From Acidimicrobiaceae bacterium (GTDB lineage: Bacteria; Actinomycetota; Acidimicrobiia; Acidimicrobiales; RAAP-2): a DNA stretch of 38,964 bases. The stretch is from the NCBI GenBank assembly GCA_003169235.1, contig PMPX01000214.1, positions 1 to 38,964 on the forward strand, read 5' to 3'. Below, in pieces: positions 35,026 through 38,964 of the stretch. Numbering within the stretch: position 1 is the first letter of the stretch; each line of letters begins with the position of its first letter. The notes under the pieces were generated by a model. It saw only the letters and a program-made list of their open reading frames with translations, was not told the DNA's origin and ran no database searches. The position numbers and the translations under genes are program-made.

Positions 35026-35883
35026 CTAGCGTTGAGGCGTCACCGAGTCGAGCGTGAAGTCACCGTGCGCGTCGAGCGTCGACGTGCCCACCGGTGAGGC
35101 CGTCGACACCGTGGTGTGCCACGTCCCGCGGAGCGGGAGCCCGTCGGTGACGGAGAACCACGTGTCGGAGACGTTGGAACCGCTCTGGCCCCCGGAGAAC
35201 GTCACCTTCTCGCTGACGAGGACGGAGGCGAGCCGTCGGGTGCCGATCGTGAGGTCGGCGGCGCGCACCAGCGTCGAGGTGCCGTGCATGAAGACCGGGC
35301 CGATGGACAGGTGGTCGTTGTGGCCGGTGCACGCCACCGCATGGGACGCCCCGGGCACGAGGTGGCCCGCGACCGTCGTGATCGACGGGCGGCAGACGAA
35401 GGTGGACGTGTCGTCGACGTGGAAGGCGACGAAGTCCCAGTTGTAGTACCCGGCCCTCGACGGTGAGACCAGCGCCCCGTCACGGACGCAGTAGTCCCAG
35501 CTCTGCCAGTGGTAGTCGGAGAAATCGAGGCGGAACTCGAAGCACCCGCCGGCGCGGCGGACCACCGTGCCGGGGATCCCGGGGCCCTCGGTCTGCGACT
35601 TGGGCGGGACCGTGAGGGACTCGGTGCCCGTCCCGTGGTACGAGTAGACACCGGGGGCCGGGCCCGTCCCGGGGCCGCTGCCGGCGGTCCCACCCTCCTG
35701 GAGGAAGCGCTGGATCGCCACGCTCGAGGGCACTGCGTGGGCGCCGCTGTCGGACCACAGGTAGGCGAAGGTGCCGGCGCCGGCGAGCACGACGACGGCG
35801 ATCCCCGCCAGCACCCAGCGGAGCGTGTGCCGGCGCCTTCGTGGAGTGGGAGGGGGGCCGGACGGGTCGTCGGGGCGCGCCAT
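35026..35883 (-). CDS. Hypothetical membrane-anchored extracytoplasmic protein
   Basis: MARPDDPSGPPPTPRRRRHTLRWVLAGIAVVVLAGAGTFAYLW; extracytoplasmic domain with four Cys (GGCFEFRLDFSDYHWQSWDYC, FVCRPS, HAVACTG). Confidence 0.75.
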   Translation of the reverse strand: MARPDDPSGPPPTPRRRRHTLRWVLAGIAVVVLAGAGTFAYLWSDSGAHAVPSSVAIQRFLQEGGTAGSGPGTGPAPGVYSYHGTGTESLTVPPKSQTEGPGIPGTVVRRAGGCFEFRLDFSDYHWQSWDYCVRDGALVSPSRAGYYNWDFVAFHVDDTSTFVCRPSITTVAGHLVPGASHAVACTGHNDHLSIGPVFMHGTSTLVRAADLTIGTRRLASVLVSEKVTFSGGQSGSNVSDTWFSVTDGLPLRGTWHTTVSTASPVGTSTLDAHGDFTLDSVTPQR

Positions 35884-35968
35884 GGCCTCTGTTGTCGCGC
35901 CGGAGCGCACGCCCGGGCAGGGCCGTTCGCCCCCATTGCGGGACCTTTCGGGCGGTGACGGCCGGGGA

Positions 35969-36823
35969 TCAGGCGGAGCGATGGGGCCGGTGCTGCACCG
36001 TGCCCGGGTCGAGAGCCGCGAGGAACGCCACGATCTCGTCGGTCAGCCGCTTCGGCCGGAGCCTGAGCTCCAGCGGTGAACGGGCCCGGATGAGCACGCC
36101 GTTCGGCATCCGGGCCACGAGGCCGGCGGCGTCGTCGAAGGGGTGGATGACGTCGTTGCGGTGCGCGAGGACGAGCGTCGGGACCGCGATGGAGCGCCGC
36201 TGCTCCTGGGTCGGCGCGACCGGCCCCACGAGGACGCCGTGGAGCACGGCCGACGTGACGTCGGGGGAGACCGACAGCGCGTGCAGCACGCTGTTGAGCG
36301 GCCCGAACCTCGTCGCGGGGATGCGCTGCATCAGGCGCGACGTCAGGTTCACGACGCCCCGCCCGTAATGGGCGGCGAGGACCATCGGGACGAACACCAT
36401 GGCCGCGGCCGGCACCGCCCGTTCCAACACCGGCATCTCGAGGATCAACGCCCGCGTGCGCTCCGGGTAGCGGGTGGCGGCGAACAGGCTCACGTTGGCG
36501 CCGAGCGAGATGCCCCCGAGCACGGCCTCGTCCACTCCGAGATGGTCGAGCAGCGCGATGACCTGCTCCGCGTAGCTGTCGATGCGGTACGTCGACGCGT
36601 GGGTCGGCTTGTCGCTGCGTCCGTGCCCGAGAAGGTCCAGCAGGACGACGCGGTAGCCCTGCTCGGCGAGGGCCTGGGCGATGCCCCGGTTGAGCTCGGC
36701 GTCCAGCAGCAGGCCGTGCAGGTACACCACGAGGGGGCTCGTGGAGGAGCCGTAGACGTCGTAGACCAGCCGGTGCCCCTGCGCCGTGAAGGAGAGGTCG
36801 AACTCCACCGGGATCGCGCTCAC
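35969..36823 (-). CDS. Alpha/beta hydrolase
   Basis: LVVYLHGLLLDAELNRGIAQALAEQGYRVVLLDLLGHGRSDKP...VLGGISLGANVSLFAAT...VLAHRNDVIHPFDDAAGL. Confidence 0.9.
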   Translation of the reverse strand: MSAIPVEFDLSFTAQGHRLVYDVYGSSTSPLVVYLHGLLLDAELNRGIAQALAEQGYRVVLLDLLGHGRSDKPTHASTYRIDSYAEQVIALLDHLGVDEAVLGGISLGANVSLFAATRYPERTRALILEMPVLERAVPAAAMVFVPMVLAAHYGRGVVNLTSRLMQRIPATRFGPLNSVLHALSVSPDVTSAVLHGVLVGPVAPTQEQRRSIAVPTLVLAHRNDVIHPFDDAAGLVARMPNGVLIRARSPLELRLRPKRLTDEIVAFLAALDPGTVQHRPHRSA

Positions 36824-37127
36824 AAGGCCACCCGTGCGTCACGCGTCAGCATGTCTCCGTCCTCTCCGCCGATGCAGCTTCCACTCTGCACGGTACGGCC
36901 GGCGGGGCGAGGGGTGACAGGGTCGTTCGGCAGGAGTTCGCCCCGGGTGGCCCGCCGCTCGCGAAAAGGGCCGGGTGCACAGGCATTGCAGCCCATGTCG
37001 GTGGCGCCGGGAGATTGGGAGGGGCGGCTTCTGGACATGGTTCCGGGAGCCCGGCGGGGCTCGGACCGGCGATCCGGCGGGTCCGGTCGGAGCCGGGGCG
37101 TAGCGTACGACGACAGAGGGAGCCACC

Positions 37128-38964
37128 ATGGGCACCAGGAACACCCGCTTCATCCGGCCCGGCCTCGTGGCCGCCATCGGCACCCTCGCCGCCGCCCTTC
37201 CCGTCGCCGCCCTCGCCTTGCCGCCGACGACCTCGGCCGGCGCAGTCGCGGCGCCGCACTTCGGGGTGACCCAGATCTGGCAGCAGACCCTCGACGATCC
37301 GAACAACGAGATCGCGCTGTCGTCGCCCAACGTGGCCGACCTCGACGGCCAGCCCTCGGTCGTCGTGGGGGACCGGGGTGGGCACGTGTACGCCTACCAC
37401 CTGTCCAACGGCTCGGGGGTCGCCGGGTGGCCCTACGACACCGGGGCGCCGGTCGATTCGTCACCCTCGGTTGCACCGATCGACGCCAACGGGCTCGACT
37501 CCGTGTACGTCGGCACCGGCAACGTGACCACGCCGGGCTCGGGGGGCTACCAGGCCATCGCTCCCAACGGAGGCGACCAGTGGTTCGTCCAGGAGGACAA
37601 CCCCGCGGGTGACCCGACCCCGCATTCGGCCGTGTCGGCCTCATTGACGGTGGGCGGCTACGCGGGTGGGTACGGCGTCGAGGCGGGCTCGCTCGGGCAG
37701 AACGCAGACGCCCTCGCCGCCGCCAACGGCTCCATGCTCGCCGGCTTCCCGTGGTTCACCGCGGACTCGGTGTTCTCGACCGCCGCGCTCGCCGACCTCT
37801 ACGCCGACGGCAACAGCGAGATCGTCAGCGGTGGGGACTCCAGTGCCGGCGTGGCCTACGGGCAGACCTACACCGACGGCGGCCACATCCGCATCCTCTC
37901 GAGCGCCGGCAATGCCGGGAGCGCCAACCCCGCCGGGGGGCTGATCTGCCAGTACGACACGACGCAGAACATCGACCGCTCCTCGCCGGCCGTCGGCCAG
38001 TTCCTCTCCGGGGGCGCCGTGGGGATCGCCGTCGGGGACGGCAGCTACTACCAGGGTGCCTCGGACTCGGACAAGGTCTTCGCCATCAATACGGGCTGCG
38101 GTCTGGCCTGGAGCGACACCCTCGACGGGATCACGGCGGACTCGCCCGCCCTGGCCGACGTCGAGGGCAACGGCCAGCTGGCCGTGGTCGAGGGGGCGCA
38201 GACGGGGAGCTCGAGCGGCACGATCTACGCGCTGAACGGCAGCAACGGGGCCATCCTGTGGTCGGATCCCACCTCGGGCGCCGTCCTCGGCTCGCCGGTG
38301 ACGGCCGATCTCACCGGCGGCGGCTACCAGGACGTGCTCGTGCCGACGACGGCCGGCATCGACGTCTTCGACGGGCGCTCGGGCGCCCAGGTCGCAACCA
38401 TCGGCGCCGGGTACAGCTTCCAGAACTCCCCCCTGGTGACCGACGACCCCGACGGGAGCATCGGGATCACCGGGGCGGGCTACCAGTCCGACGGCGGCAC
38501 CCTGGTCAGCGTCATCACGCACTGGGAGGTCGGCGGCGGCGGCTCGGGCTCCAGCGTCGACGAGGCCGGCGCCTGGCCCCAGTTCCACCACGACCCCCAG
38601 CTGACCGGTGACGCCGGCACGCCGGGGCCGACGATTCAGGTGCCCTGCAACGCCCCGAGCGATGGTCCCGACGGCTACATCCTCTCGGCGACCGACGGCG
38701 GCATCTTCGACTACGGCAACATCCCCTTCTGCGGCTCGACGGGCAGCATCCACCTCAACCAGCCGGTGGTGGGGGCCGCGCTGACCCGCGACGGGGGCGG
38801 CTACTGGGAGGTGGCCTCCGACGGCGGGGTGTTCACCTTCGGCACGGCCAAGTTCTACGGCTCCACCGGGAACATAACGTTGAACAAACCGGTGGTGGGA
38901 CTGGCTCCCACCTTCGACGGTCGGGGCTACTGGGAGGTCGCCTCCGACGGCGGCGTCTTCAGCT
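37128..38964 (+). CDS. Secreted beta-propeller (FG-GAP/VCBS-like) protein with C-terminal GYWxVASDGG repeats, truncated at window edge
   Basis: MGTRNTRFIRPGLVAAIGTLAAALPVAALALPPTTSAGAVAA signal; repeats SSPNVADLDGQPSVVVGDRGGHVYAYHL, SPALADVEGNGQLAVVEG, SPVTADLTGGGYQDVLVPT; then GYILSATDGGIFDYGNIPFCGSTGSIHLNQPVVGAALTRDGGGYWEVASDGGVFTFGTAKFYGSTG. Open to the window end so absent from the ORF track. Confidence 0.85.
   Translation, partial: MGTRNTRFIRPGLVAAIGTLAAALPVAALALPPTTSAGAVAAPHFGVTQIWQQTLDDPNNEIALSSPNVADLDGQPSVVVGDRGGHVYAYHLSNGSGVAGWPYDTGAPVDSSPSVAPIDANGLDSVYVGTGNVTTPGSGGYQAIAPNGGDQWFVQEDNPAGDPTPHSAVSASLTVGGYAGGYGVEAGSLGQNADALAAANGSMLAGFPWFTADSVFSTAALADLYADGNSEIVSGGDSSAGVAYGQTYTDGGHIRILSSAGNAGSANPAGGLICQYDTTQNIDRSSPAVGQFLSGGAVGIAVGDGSYYQGASDSDKVFAINTGCGLAWSDTLDGITADSPALADVEGNGQLAVVEGAQTGSSSGTIYALNGSNGAILWSDPTSGAVLGSPVTADLTGGGYQDVLVPTTAGIDVFDGRSGAQVATIGAGYSFQNSPLVTDDPDGSIGITGAGYQSDGGTLVSVITHWEVGGGGSGSSVDEAGAWPQFHHDPQLTGDAGTPGPTIQVPCNAPSDGPDGYILSATDGGIFDYGNIPFCGSTGSIHLNQPVVGAALTRDGGGYWEVASDGGVFTFGTAKFYGSTGNITLNKPVVGLAPTFDGRGYWEVASDGGVFS

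Noticed and set aside
36990-37040. GGGAGGGGCGGCTTC as a further operator box
   Set aside because: Only about 10/15 matches in G-rich DNA; expected by chance.
1-38964. tRNA/rRNA genes, IS elements, phage or defence genes
   Set aside because: No tRNA/rRNA signatures, transposases, integrases, terminal inverted repeats or nuclease/toxin families seen in any convincing frame.

Overview
High-GC actinobacterial window, probably Acidimicrobiia-like (inferred from protein style, not from any search). It has a short 5' segment with different composition and codon usage: a partial glycogen phosphorylase gene and the 5' part of an aldo/keto reductase. The body contains: an acyl-CoA ligase and RNase D; a degenerate GGDEF protein; a DevR/DevS-type two-component pair; a c-di-GMP-I (GEMM-I) riboswitch upstream of a secreted repeat/GH26-like protein; a DUF4012-type protein; a small LAXTG-anchored protein; a Wzx/Wzy-type exopolysaccharide locus (13.9-26.0 kb) with a fused Wzz/BY-kinase; a tandem alpha/beta-hydrolase fusion; two overlapping WS/DGAT acyltransferases; an MFS transporter with a C-terminal-half insertion; further hydrolases and an amidohydrolase; and a partial secreted beta-propeller/repeat protein running off the 3' edge. 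The best candidates for new biology are (a) the c-di-GMP riboswitch with an apparent RBS-sequestering hairpin on an EPS-adjacent glycosidase, (b) a shared 15-bp DosR-like motif (RRGASTWYYGGCYCT) about 50 nt upstream of the degenerate GGDEF gene, an orphan gene beside the DevR/S pair, and the WS/DGAT operon, and (c) paired CAATTG palindromes two helical turns apart upstream of the riboswitch. The 5' junction inside the aldo/keto reductase looks like an assembly chimera or recombination joint. All assignments come from reading translations and motifs by eye; no searches were run.
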